Source of the DNA: UBA1672 sp033851915
Lineage (GTDB): Bacteria; Pseudomonadota; Alphaproteobacteria; Micavibrionales; Micavibrionaceae
NCBI GenBank assembly: GCA_033851915.1
Contig: JAWSVM010000003.1
Span: 1 to 64,000 of the forward strand
Length of the DNA: 64,000 nt
Reading direction: 5' to 3'
Shown here: positions 50,665 through 59,310 of the stretch, in pieces
How the letters are laid out: each line of letters begins with the position of its first letter
Numbering within the stretch: the stretch's first letter is position 1
Notes under the pieces: generated by a model
The model's input: the letters and a program-made list of their open reading frames with translations, nothing else
What the model was told of the DNA's origin: nothing
The model's database searches: none
Position numbers and translations under genes: made by a program

Positions 50665-51648
50665 ATGGGTCGAATTTCTTGGGTTGATAACGTAAAGACA
50701 CTTGCGATATTTCTTGTAATTCTTGGCCATTTTCGTGGTCTGGATCCTACGGTAAAGAGTCTCATCTATTCCTTTCATATCCCCGTATTTTTATTTACAA
50801 CCGGTTTTCTTCTAACATCTCGCATTAATGCCATTTCTTTTTCTGATTTCTTGAAAAAATACATATTGCCATATATCGCGGTCTATCTGCTGTTTAGTGC
50901 GGCAGCGATCTTGCTTTATATTCTGAATAATATTGGTGACGATATGCTTTCAACGGTATTCAAGACAATTTGGGGCACTCTTTATGGCGTGCATGGTAGT
51001 GAGAAAGCATTGATTCATAGCAATGGCCCTTTATGGTACTTTCCGTTTCTTCTGACGACATTGGTGGCTATGTATTTTATTGTGCGTTTGCCCACATGGC
51101 TGGGCTGGGGGGTGGCTTTAAGTTATTGTACCTTCAGTTTTCTTTATTCTGGTGTTCGCCTACCTTGGTGTCTGGATATTGCTGGTATCGGTGTATTGTT
51201 TTGCCTTATTGGTTATAGCTTTCGTACGCATTACGATGTCTTCAAAGGCGTTGTTGAGAGCCGTTGGTTGTTATGCTTGTTACCTTTCTTAGCTATTCTG
51301 CTTATGTTTTTAGTTGGAGTGAACGGCACTACAAATTTGAATAAAGCCATGTTTGGAGCGAGTGGTTTTATATATATAATCAATGCTGTTATTGGAGGGC
51401 TGTGCCTTTTGATTGTTGCTTTTAATTTACCGGTTACGAAATTCTCTCAAAAAATTTCTGTGAATATGATGACGATTTTCTGTTGTCATATTTACCTTGT
51501 TAAGGCGCTGAGAACTTTTCCTTATCCTGATGATGGTGTGATAAAGCTGTTCCTGATGTCTTACTTTGCTGTTTTTATCTTGATGATCTGTTTACTTTTT
51601 TCTGTTAAATTCGACCCTTTACTGAAGCGTTACGTATTACGTAGATAG
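50665..51648 (+). CDS. Acyltransferase 3 family membrane protein (fucose 4-O-acetylase-like)
   Basis: A 327-residue polytopic protein. It begins RISWVDNVKTLAIFLVILGH, the opening of the NolL/fucose 4-O-acetylase branch, followed by IYSFHIPVFLFTTGFLLTSR and GPLWYFPFLLTTLVAMYFIV. It is only distantly like the preceding acyltransferase, suggesting two different acceptors or donors. Located directly before the acyl-activating ligase gene. Confidence 0.85.
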   Translation: MGRISWVDNVKTLAIFLVILGHFRGLDPTVKSLIYSFHIPVFLFTTGFLLTSRINAISFSDFLKKYILPYIAVYLLFSAAAILLYILNNIGDDMLSTVFKTIWGTLYGVHGSEKALIHSNGPLWYFPFLLTTLVAMYFIVRLPTWLGWGVALSYCTFSFLYSGVRLPWCLDIAGIGVLFCLIGYSFRTHYDVFKGVVESRWLLCLLPFLAILLMFLVGVNGTTNLNKAMFGASGFIYIINAVIGGLCLLIVAFNLPVTKFSQKISVNMMTIFCCHIYLVKALRTFPYPDDGVIKLFLMSYFAVFILMICLLFSVKFDPLLKRYVLRR

Positions 51649-51709
51649 GGTTTTGTTTTAGGGTTGTTTGTTTTTATTTATATTTTGTTTGGGAATAAAG
51701 AAGGTTTTT

Positions 51710-53362
51710 ATGTTTTTCGATAGTCTGGAAAAGTTTGGGAATAATATTGCAGTTTATGATTCGAGTTCCGATGTATCGGTAACTTATCTTGAACTGGAGG
51801 AGCTTGTGCGCGAGCGTGTCGCACAATTTGGAGATGATCGAAAGTTAGTTTTCATTGAGGCTCAAAATTCTCTGCAGTCTGTGGTTGATTATATTGCCTG
51901 CCTAAGAGGGCGGCACGTTGTCTATCTTTTTGACAGTTTGAAAAACGAGAAGACCCAATCTCTGCTTCAATTGTATAAGCCCAATATCTTAATTGGAAAA
52001 GATGGGGAGCTACAGTTCTATAATGATAAGGCTTTAAAATTACATAAGGACTTGGCTTTGCTTTTGTCCACGTCCGGTTCGACGGGATCGCCTAAATTTG
52101 TGAAACTGTCTCAGAAGAATATCCAGTCCAATGCAGAATCTATTTGTGAATATTTGGAATTAACAGAAACGGATCGCGCTCTCTCTCATTTGAAATTACA
52201 TTATTCATATGGTATCTCGATTTTGAACTCACATTTACAAGTGGGTGCCTCTGTTATTCTAACATCCCATACCGTTATAGATGATGCATTCTGGACGGTT
52301 CTAAACCAGTATGAAGCAACCAGCTTTGCTGGCGTGCCTTATACGTTTGAAACGTTACTGCATAATAAATTTGCGGTAGAGGATTATCCTAGTTTGAGAT
52401 ATGCCACACAAGCAGGGGGCAAGCTGGAAGCTGGCCTTGTGCAAAAAATGTCAACGCAGTTAAGCAAACATAACGTCAAGTTCTTTGTGATGTATGGCCA
52501 AACCGAAGCTGCGCCCAGAATATCATATTTACCACCTGATTTGGTTGATGAATTTCCGGGATCAATCGGAAAAGCTATTCCGGGAGGCGAATTATCTCTG
52601 ATTGATGTAAATGGCAATAACATTACAGAAGAAGATAAATCAGGAGAGTTAGTGTACTCCGGCCCGAATGTGATGATGGGATATGCAACAAACCCTGAAG
52701 AGTTGTCTTTAGATGAGACACCGGAATGTTTGCTAACCGGAGATATCGCATGCCGTACGAAATTCGATCTTTATTATATTGTCGGGCGAACAAGCCGATT
52801 TGTGAAACCTTTTGGCATCAGGGTGAATTTGGATGAAATACAGAGCTATATAAAAACAATGCATGCTCAAAGCGCTGTCACCGGAGATGATAAGTTAATT
52901 ATTATTGCACTCTTGAAAGCAGTGGAAGAGGAAACATCTGATATTATTCCAAGCCTTGCAGAGAAGTATGCATTGCCGGAGAATACATTTTCAATATGTT
53001 TCTATGAAGATATTCCTCTGCTATCCAGTGGTAAGTATGATTATAAGACGATTCTGGCGGATCAAAATGGTGATGAAGCCGAAAAGCCGTCTTTACTAAA
53101 ACGCATGATCGGTAAGCTAGCGGATATTTTTGAGCTGAATGAGCAAGAATGGGAGACAATATTGGCGCTCTATCAGACAATTCTGCCTTCATCCACAATT
53201 TCTACAGAGGATAGCTTCAATAATCTGGATTCTGATTCGCTTTCATTCGTGTCGCTATCCATTGAGCTTGAAAACACTCTGGGGGCAGACCTTCCATTGG
53301 ATTGGACAAAGAAAACCATAGCAAATCTGGATGATATATATAGTAAAGTTAAATACGGTTAA
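51710..53362 (+). CDS. Acyl/aminoacyl-adenylating ligase fused to an acyl-carrier domain
   Basis: A 550-residue protein with an ANL-superfamily adenylation domain (about residues 1-450) and a C-terminal phosphopantetheine carrier domain (about 465-550). The ATP-binding loop is LLSTSGSTGSPKFVKLSQKN; other motifs are FFVMYGQTEAAPRISYLPP and LLTGDIACRTKFDLYYIVGR; the catalytic Lys region is SSGKYDYKTIL. The carrier attachment Ser is S510 in NLDSDSLSFVSLS. ATG 51710 is chosen for AAGAAGG 5 nt upstream. The design resembles a DltA-DltC fusion and could supply an activated acyl or aminoacyl group for glycan decoration. The substrate is unknown. Confidence 0.88.
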   Translation: MFFDSLEKFGNNIAVYDSSSDVSVTYLELEELVRERVAQFGDDRKLVFIEAQNSLQSVVDYIACLRGRHVVYLFDSLKNEKTQSLLQLYKPNILIGKDGELQFYNDKALKLHKDLALLLSTSGSTGSPKFVKLSQKNIQSNAESICEYLELTETDRALSHLKLHYSYGISILNSHLQVGASVILTSHTVIDDAFWTVLNQYEATSFAGVPYTFETLLHNKFAVEDYPSLRYATQAGGKLEAGLVQKMSTQLSKHNVKFFVMYGQTEAAPRISYLPPDLVDEFPGSIGKAIPGGELSLIDVNGNNITEEDKSGELVYSGPNVMMGYATNPEELSLDETPECLLTGDIACRTKFDLYYIVGRTSRFVKPFGIRVNLDEIQSYIKTMHAQSAVTGDDKLIIIALLKAVEEETSDIIPSLAEKYALPENTFSICFYEDIPLLSSGKYDYKTILADQNGDEAEKPSLLKRMIGKLADIFELNEQEWETILALYQTILPSSTISTEDSFNNLDSDSLSFVSLSIELENTLGADLPLDWTKKTIANLDDIYSKVKYG

Positions 53363-53382
53363 AAGTCTCAGTTTCTAATGAT

Positions 53383-54618
53383 TTATTCTAATTGATCATC
53401 GTCAGATTGTTCATCTTCTTTTCTCAGATAGAGGAAATGTATTCCGGACGATAGAAATAGGGCATTTACATAGGTCATCAGGTAAATTAATCCGGAGACG
53501 CATAGCAGTGCAACAAAGACACTGTTTACTGTTCTCATGGAAAGCGACCTTATTGCATTATATATAAGCATGGATGTCATAATCGCGAGATAAAAATACC
53601 CCATATAGCCAAATCTTAAATTGAACCATACCCATGAATAATGCGCGTGTCCGTAGTTCTTTAGGTATTTATGTGTAAAGTGAACCCGATATGTTCCCCC
53701 GAAGCCCAAGCCAACCCATTGCATAGTTCTGCCACCAAGATCTAGCTTTGCGGCGACAGCATCTTGTTCTGCTTGCCGTTCTCCAACCGCACCTTTCCGA
53801 GAACTCAAATCTATTTCTGTGACTCCGACAATTCTGTTATAGGTCTTGGATCCTTTGGGCAGCGTCATCCATAATGAGGAGCACACAATGACAGCAGTCA
53901 GAATAAACAGGGACCCTCTGGATGGTGATTTGAGTATTTGTAAGAGTGCGTAGGTGAGAATCATTAAAATTATGAACAGCATGGATGTTCTGTTTATCTC
54001 TGTAATCGAAATGGCCAAAATGGTTACAAACATCGCTCCTATCAATTTGGGGAACGGCTTCACCATGAACAGGGCAGCAAAAAATATAGGGAAATAAACT
54101 TGCCCGACGGCAATTGTTGCAACAGAGGGCTTGCCAAGCATATTGGCGATTTCACCAAATATGCAGGTAAAGAATGCAAACCATGTTGTTGTGTGTAGTA
54201 AAAATTTAAAGTTTATCGGTTTTTTCAATTCGTAATGAGATTGCATGCGCAGTATGTTGAGCGCGATGAGAAGGAGAGGGATCGTGTCATTAAAAATTTT
54301 AAAAGGCGGATTGTGGTGTATTATGCCTACAAACAATCCTTGGGCAACCATAACGAAAAACAGCAGAGCGAAAAGGGAAAGCGGGTTTAGCGTTACTCTG
54401 ATATTCAGCACTTTCCTGAAAGAGACGACGTAATCTAACGTGAGTAGAGAAAAGAACAACCATTGTTGATTCTGTGATTGTGCAAAATACCATTGCCCCA
54501 TGATGAGTTCAAAAACGAGCTTTGAAATAAATATCGTCAGGAACAGATATATAATGATGCGTTCAAATAGGTTTTTATCAAAAAACTCTGACATGGCGCG
54601 TTGGATATGAGAAAACAT
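53383..54618 (-). CDS. O-antigen polymerase/ligase-like membrane protein (second copy)
   Basis: A 411-residue inner-membrane protein with about twelve helices and a periplasmic loop near residues 275-325 (VGERQAEQDAVAAKLDLGGR, TMQWVGLGFGGTYRVHF, YGHAHYSWVWFNLRFGY), the layout of Wzy/WaaL proteins. It is the only gene on the minus strand within this part of the locus, convergent with the ligase-carrier gene and divergent from the EEP gene. It is unlike the copy at 35984 in sequence, so one may polymerise and the other ligate or polymerise a different glycan. Confidence 0.8.
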   Translation of the reverse strand: MFSHIQRAMSEFFDKNLFERIIIYLFLTIFISKLVFELIMGQWYFAQSQNQQWLFFSLLTLDYVVSFRKVLNIRVTLNPLSLFALLFFVMVAQGLFVGIIHHNPPFKIFNDTIPLLLIALNILRMQSHYELKKPINFKFLLHTTTWFAFFTCIFGEIANMLGKPSVATIAVGQVYFPIFFAALFMVKPFPKLIGAMFVTILAISITEINRTSMLFIILMILTYALLQILKSPSRGSLFILTAVIVCSSLWMTLPKGSKTYNRIVGVTEIDLSSRKGAVGERQAEQDAVAAKLDLGGRTMQWVGLGFGGTYRVHFTHKYLKNYGHAHYSWVWFNLRFGYMGYFYLAIMTSMLIYNAIRSLSMRTVNSVFVALLCVSGLIYLMTYVNALFLSSGIHFLYLRKEDEQSDDDQLE

Positions 54619-54739
54619 TAAATTTCTTTTCTGTAAAAATACCCATATCCGCAGAACACAAGAATAGTGGCATGTTTTTTTAGGCTTGTTGATACAAAGT
54701 GATGACGTTATTATTCAATTTTTATTAGGTCTTCAAACT

Positions 54740-55714
54740 ATGACTAAAAATGACAAGAGGCTCAATGTTTTTTTTATTGTGTTGGTAATATCCAGCGCAA
54801 TTTTGGTTGCTGTGCCGATAATGCACTATCCAATTATTATATCCGAGGTGCTTATTCCGTTTAGGGTATTTACCAGCCTTATTCTCTGCTCTTTCTTTAT
54901 TTTGTTCATTCTTGCGCGTGCTTATTGGGTAAGTATGGCGCAAATATTATTGGTGATCTGTAATATTTTTCCAGTTGTGAACGCTCATTCTTTTAAAGAT
55001 AATGGCACCGTGTGTGTTTATAATAAGCAAGATAAGCCGCTGAGAGTACTTAGTTTTAATGTTTATTATAAAAATGAAAATTACGAGAGTGTATTTCAAA
55101 TGCTGAAGGCCTCTGATGCTGATATTATTGTATTGCAAGAGGCACAGCCTGATTTTATGAAATATGGGCATGATCGTTTGGTGATGGCTTATCCGTTTTA
55201 TTATCCTGAAATTAAAAAGGGAAAGCATGCGCGCTGGACGTTATATTCACGATATCCAATTATTGAAATTAATAACACCATAAAAAATATTCGCAGCGTA
55301 GCTCTCTATGCGCAGATCGAGGTGAATGGCCGTGTTGTGAATCTTATGACCACTCATGCGAAATCACCCAAAACATTAAGTCGTATTGAAACAAGAAATA
55401 TGCGTCTTAATAAGTTGGGAAATGCCATCCGAGATGTAATGAGAGAGAATAAACACGTCATTGTTGCAGGAGATTTCAACAACGTATCTTGGCATCCGGC
55501 AATGCAAAGATTTAAGATGCACACGCAATTGAGAAATAATGATAAGGCCTCTAACTATTTTGGGACATGGCCTACGTGGATTCCATCATTTTTATCGACG
55601 CCAATTGACCATATTTTCTATGATCAGTATTTCCATCACGTATCATACTCAAGAAAACCTCCTTCTGGTTCTGATCACTATCCTATAGTTGCTGATTTAT
55701 ATTTTTGTGAATGA
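54740..55714 (+). CDS. Membrane-anchored endonuclease/exonuclease/phosphatase family protein
   Basis: A 324-residue protein with two or three N-terminal membrane helices (about residues 10-85) and an EEP-fold catalytic domain. Motifs: LRVLSFNVYYKN (metal-binding N), ADIIVLQEAQPDF (metal-binding E), VIVAGDFNNVSWHPAM (D and N), and SGSDHYPIVADL (the DH pair). The catalytic domain is predicted periplasmic. Family members hydrolyse phosphodiesters of nucleic acids, lipids or nucleotides; the substrate here is open. ATG 54740 is chosen with TTAGGTC upstream, over an in-frame TTG at 54686. Confidence 0.82.
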   Translation: MTKNDKRLNVFFIVLVISSAILVAVPIMHYPIIISEVLIPFRVFTSLILCSFFILFILARAYWVSMAQILLVICNIFPVVNAHSFKDNGTVCVYNKQDKPLRVLSFNVYYKNENYESVFQMLKASDADIIVLQEAQPDFMKYGHDRLVMAYPFYYPEIKKGKHARWTLYSRYPIIEINNTIKNIRSVALYAQIEVNGRVVNLMTTHAKSPKTLSRIETRNMRLNKLGNAIRDVMRENKHVIVAGDFNNVSWHPAMQRFKMHTQLRNNDKASNYFGTWPTWIPSFLSTPIDHIFYDQYFHHVSYSRKPPSGSDHYPIVADLYFCE

Positions 55715-55791
55715 TCTTGCGCTTCATGAAAAATAGGTTAAAATGCAGTTAGTTTAATTTTGTTTCCTAGCTCGACGTTTCTTTGTTGAGT

Positions 55792-55807
55792 TTAATCTAA
55801 AATCTAT
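55792..55807 (+). promoter_or_regulatory. Shared upstream motif before wza
   Basis: TTAATCTAAAATCTAT lies 34 nt before the wza ATG. A 15-of-16 match occurs before the RTX gene at 59246-59261. Confidence 0.45.
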
Positions 55808-55841
55808 ATTTCAATTTTTTTATAAAGGTTAGAGAGATACC

Positions 55842-57035
55842 ATGTCTCTTAAGCGTCTGTTATTAAAGATATGTTTGCCATCTCTTCTGCTAGCTAGCTG
55901 TGGAGTGATGCCTGTATCCGGCCCTCAGGGCGGTATAGACAATGGCGCGAGTGTTCGTATCAAAGATAGGTCGGATTCTAAAGACAGCTTTCATTATGCT
56001 GTTGTTGAATTTAGCACATCTGTGATGGAAAAAATCACGGCGCGAACGTCTTCTGATTATGGGGATGTTAGTTGGCCTGCGAAATCTGTTCCTGAAATTG
56101 TGAAGGTAAATGTAGGCGACACAATTCAAGTTACAATTTATGAAGCACAATCCGGCGGTCTTTTTATTCCAAAAGAAGCTGGCGTACGCCCTGGGAACTA
56201 TATCTCTCTTCCACCGCAAACTGTGGAGCGTTCAGGATATATAACAGTGCCTTACGTTGGCTTGGTTAAGGCTGCAAACAGAACAACTGTAGAGATAGGT
56301 ACCTCTATTGCGACCAGTCTTTCTGATCGTGCGATTGAGCCACAGGTCGTGGTCTCGTTTAGTGATAGAAGCGGTTCAGAGGTAAGTGTGATTGGCGCGG
56401 TAGAAGATGCGACGCGTTTCTCCTTGAATTTTGGCGGTGACAGAGTGTTGGATGCTATCGCCAGCGCAGGTGGGCCTAGCGCACCGGGCTATGAAACATG
56501 GGTTTCCTTGCAGCGCGGCGATAATGAATATGAAATTCCATTCGATCAGCTTATTCTAGATTCCGAAAAGAATATTTATGTTCAATCGAATGATACTATT
56601 TATTTATACAGAGAACCTAAGCGGTTTACAGCGTATGGTGCGACTGAATTTCAGGGCAGCCGTTCTTTTGGTAAACGGAATTTGTTCTTGTCAGAGGCGT
56701 TGGGGCTGGTTAATGGCTTGAATGATACACAGGCTGATCCTGCGGAGATTTATATCTATAGGCATGAGAGTTCAGATCATTTAAGGGCTCTTGTTTCTGA
56801 AGACCGTGATCGCAAGCAATTAGAGCTTATAAAGGGGAAGACAGTGCCCGTCATATATAAACTTGATTTGCGTAATCCGAATGGTTTCTTTTGGGCGCAG
56901 CAATTTCCCATGCAAAGCGAAGATGTTATTTATGTGGCGAACGCAAAATCTGTCGAGTTTCTTAAGTTCATTAATATATTGAATCGCACAACATCTATTA
57001 CGACTAATGTAAAGCGCACTAAGAATGCTTATTAG
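55842..57035 (+). CDS. wza: Polysaccharide export outer-membrane lipoprotein Wza-like
   Basis: Forms the outer-membrane channel for capsule or exopolysaccharide. The 397-residue protein has a lipoprotein signal peptide with lipobox LLASC (Cys at residue 20). A Poly_export domain begins at about 80 (VNVGDTIQVTIYEAQ) and SLBB-type domains follow (VSVIGAVEDATRFSLNF, FTAYGATEFQGSRSFGKRNL). AAGGTTAGAGAG precedes the ATG. It is followed 47 nt later by the Wzc gene. The pair is the standard export core. Confidence 0.93.
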   Translation: MSLKRLLLKICLPSLLLASCGVMPVSGPQGGIDNGASVRIKDRSDSKDSFHYAVVEFSTSVMEKITARTSSDYGDVSWPAKSVPEIVKVNVGDTIQVTIYEAQSGGLFIPKEAGVRPGNYISLPPQTVERSGYITVPYVGLVKAANRTTVEIGTSIATSLSDRAIEPQVVVSFSDRSGSEVSVIGAVEDATRFSLNFGGDRVLDAIASAGGPSAPGYETWVSLQRGDNEYEIPFDQLILDSEKNIYVQSNDTIYLYREPKRFTAYGATEFQGSRSFGKRNLFLSEALGLVNGLNDTQADPAEIYIYRHESSDHLRALVSEDRDRKQLELIKGKTVPVIYKLDLRNPNGFFWAQQFPMQSEDVIYVANAKSVEFLKFINILNRTTSITTNVKRTKNAY

Positions 57036-57082
57036 TAAATGTAGCGAACGTTTTTAATAGACAGAAAAGTAAGAGAAAAATA

Positions 57083-59173
57083 ATGGGTAATGATGATATT
57101 TTAAGTTTACAACGTGTTTTCGCTGCAATCAAAAGAGGGCAGCGCTACATCGTGGCGAGTCTTGTTGTTTTTGTGAGTGCTGCAATTTTGTATGTATCTT
57201 TGACAACACCTCAATATACGACAATGACTTCTATTCTGTTGGATCCTGCGCAAGCAAAAACTGTATCGGAACTCTCATCTAAAGTACGAAGAGGGGCCGA
57301 AAAAGCCTCGATGTTAAGTCAGGTAGAGCTTGTTAAATCGCGCCGTGTTTTAAAACAAGCGTTGACGTATCTTTATTCTGATAAAAAACTTGCTGAAATT
57401 AATAGTGATACTCTTAAGCGTGAAAAAACTCTGGCAAGATTGAGGCGCGGACTGCGTGTATATCGGGAGGGGGAAAGCTATGTTCTTAATATTAGGTACA
57501 CTGCAACAGACCCTAATGTCGCGGCGGATCGCGCCAATGCACTTGCGCAGGCTTACATATATGATCAGATAAATTCTTTTTCTGATGAATCTGAGCAAAC
57601 GTCGAAATGGCTGCGAGAAAAAATTACAAAACTAAGACAGCAGAGTATTGATGCCAACTTGGAAATTCAAAAATTTCGGGTAAAGAACAATTTGATTAAC
57701 ACAGGTGGTCGTACTGTAACGGAACAACAGCTTTCTGGGCTGAATTCTAAATTAGGTGATGCAAGAGCTGCAACGGCGAGTGCTTATGTGCAGTATATAC
57801 ATAGCAAAGAAATTATCGATAGAAACGATTTTTCAGCAGCAGTGGCCGAGGCATTTGATAATGATGTTATTAATAATATCAGACGTGAATATATAAGTGA
57901 TCAGCAGAGATTGTTAAAATTAGTGCGGACACTGGGGGTTGAGCACAGGGCTGTCATTGATTTAAAGCAAGAATTGGAAGAATCTCGGGATGTTATCTTT
58001 GCAGAGATGAAGCGTATTTCACAAAGCTATCAAAACCAATACGAGGTTATGTTGGCAAAGGAAAAATCTCTGGATCTGAGTTTAGATAAGCTTATCGATT
58101 TAAAGGTAAAGAATGATGGTCAGCTCTTTGAACTAGGGGCGCTGGAAAAAGAGGCGGATGTTCTTAAGAATCTTCATAATGATTACCTTGTTAAGTTAGA
58201 ACGTGTTAATCAGCAGGACTCTTTTCCTGTCGCGGAATCTAGAATTATTACTAGAGCTGTAGCGCCCTTAAAAAGAAGCCATCCTAAATCTTTTATTATT
58301 CTCGGGATGTCTTTGATCTTGGGATGTGGGCTTGGTGTGTTCCTAGCATTATTAGCAGATAATTTTGATAAGAGCTTTAAAAGAGCAGGACAAGTTGAAA
58401 GCGCCGCGGGGCTTTTCTTTCTTGGCTTTTTCCCTCAAATGTCTGCTGTTGGTGTTGCGCGTGCTCGTCAGTCTGCTAACGAGTCACTCTTCTCTAATCC
58501 TGAATATGCGCAAAGTATATTCTCGCCGTTATCTCTGCAGGCGGAAACCTGCCGTAATATAATGACCACGTTGGATAAAAAATCTAAAGAGGATGAATGT
58601 AAGATTGTTGGTGTTGTATCGGATCTGCCTAATGTCGGAAAATCCGTTACCGCGAGTAATTTGGCTTTATTTCTTGCCCAGTCAGGAAAAAAATGTCTGC
58701 TGATTGATGCTGATTTGCGTAATCCTGTATTATCGAGCGGTAATTTTAAGCTTGGCAAAGGGTTGGCTTATGCTTTGTCTGAAAAGACTTTGGGCAAAGA
58801 TGTATTGCATCAGGATCCAAAAACAAATTTATATGTGCTGCCTGCTGATAAACACGGGCAAGCTGTTGCTTCTGTTGATGCCGCAAATATGAAGGCCTTC
58901 CTTGAGTCTTGCAAAGGGACTTTTGATTATATTATTATTGATTTACCGCCGTTATCTGCAACATCTGATGCAGCTGGATTATCTATTTTTATCGACCATT
59001 TCTTGATTGTTCTGGAGTGGGGAAAGTCGCATCCTAACAGTTTAAATTTCCATCTGAAGCAAAGTGATATTTCAAAAGAAAAAGTTCTGGGTGCTGTTCT
59101 TGGTCAGGCTGATATGAAGCAGATGGTTAAGAATTATCATCATCAGATATATTCAGAATATACAACGGTTTAG
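57083..59173 (+). CDS. wzc: Wzc-type polysaccharide co-polymerase and tyrosine autokinase
   Basis: Controls chain length and export together with Wza. The 696-residue protein has an N-terminal Wzz domain with a first membrane helix (about residues 25-45), a long periplasmic coiled-coil (about 150-400), a second helix (about 412-434) and a C-terminal BY-kinase domain. Walker A is DLPNVGKSVTAS with K520, Walker A' LLIDADLRNP, Walker B DYIIIDLPP. The C-terminus carries a small tyrosine cluster (Y685, Y690, Y693). It follows wza in the same transcript. Confidence 0.94.
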   Translation: MGNDDILSLQRVFAAIKRGQRYIVASLVVFVSAAILYVSLTTPQYTTMTSILLDPAQAKTVSELSSKVRRGAEKASMLSQVELVKSRRVLKQALTYLYSDKKLAEINSDTLKREKTLARLRRGLRVYREGESYVLNIRYTATDPNVAADRANALAQAYIYDQINSFSDESEQTSKWLREKITKLRQQSIDANLEIQKFRVKNNLINTGGRTVTEQQLSGLNSKLGDARAATASAYVQYIHSKEIIDRNDFSAAVAEAFDNDVINNIRREYISDQQRLLKLVRTLGVEHRAVIDLKQELEESRDVIFAEMKRISQSYQNQYEVMLAKEKSLDLSLDKLIDLKVKNDGQLFELGALEKEADVLKNLHNDYLVKLERVNQQDSFPVAESRIITRAVAPLKRSHPKSFIILGMSLILGCGLGVFLALLADNFDKSFKRAGQVESAAGLFFLGFFPQMSAVGVARARQSANESLFSNPEYAQSIFSPLSLQAETCRNIMTTLDKKSKEDECKIVGVVSDLPNVGKSVTASNLALFLAQSGKKCLLIDADLRNPVLSSGNFKLGKGLAYALSEKTLGKDVLHQDPKTNLYVLPADKHGQAVASVDAANMKAFLESCKGTFDYIIIDLPPLSATSDAAGLSIFIDHFLIVLEWGKSHPNSLNFHLKQSDISKEKVLGAVLGQADMKQMVKNYHHQIYSEYTTV

Positions 59174-59245
59174 GATTTATTTCCTAGTTATTTTGTGACT
59201 CAGTATAAGCCGTTGTTATATAATGGTAATAATGTTTTTCTTGGA

Positions 59246-59261
59246 TTAATCTAAAATTTAT
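59246..59261 (+). promoter_or_regulatory. Shared upstream motif before the RTX gene
   Basis: TTAATCTAAAATTTAT matches the pre-wza motif at 15 of 16 positions. With two preceding bases it also forms an imperfect palindrome TTGGATTAATCTAA. It lies 49 nt before the RTX ATG. Confidence 0.45.
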
Positions 59262-59310
59262 TCTATCCTTTTACATATTGTTTTATTGATGTGTGTAAAA
59301 GGGGAAAAAC

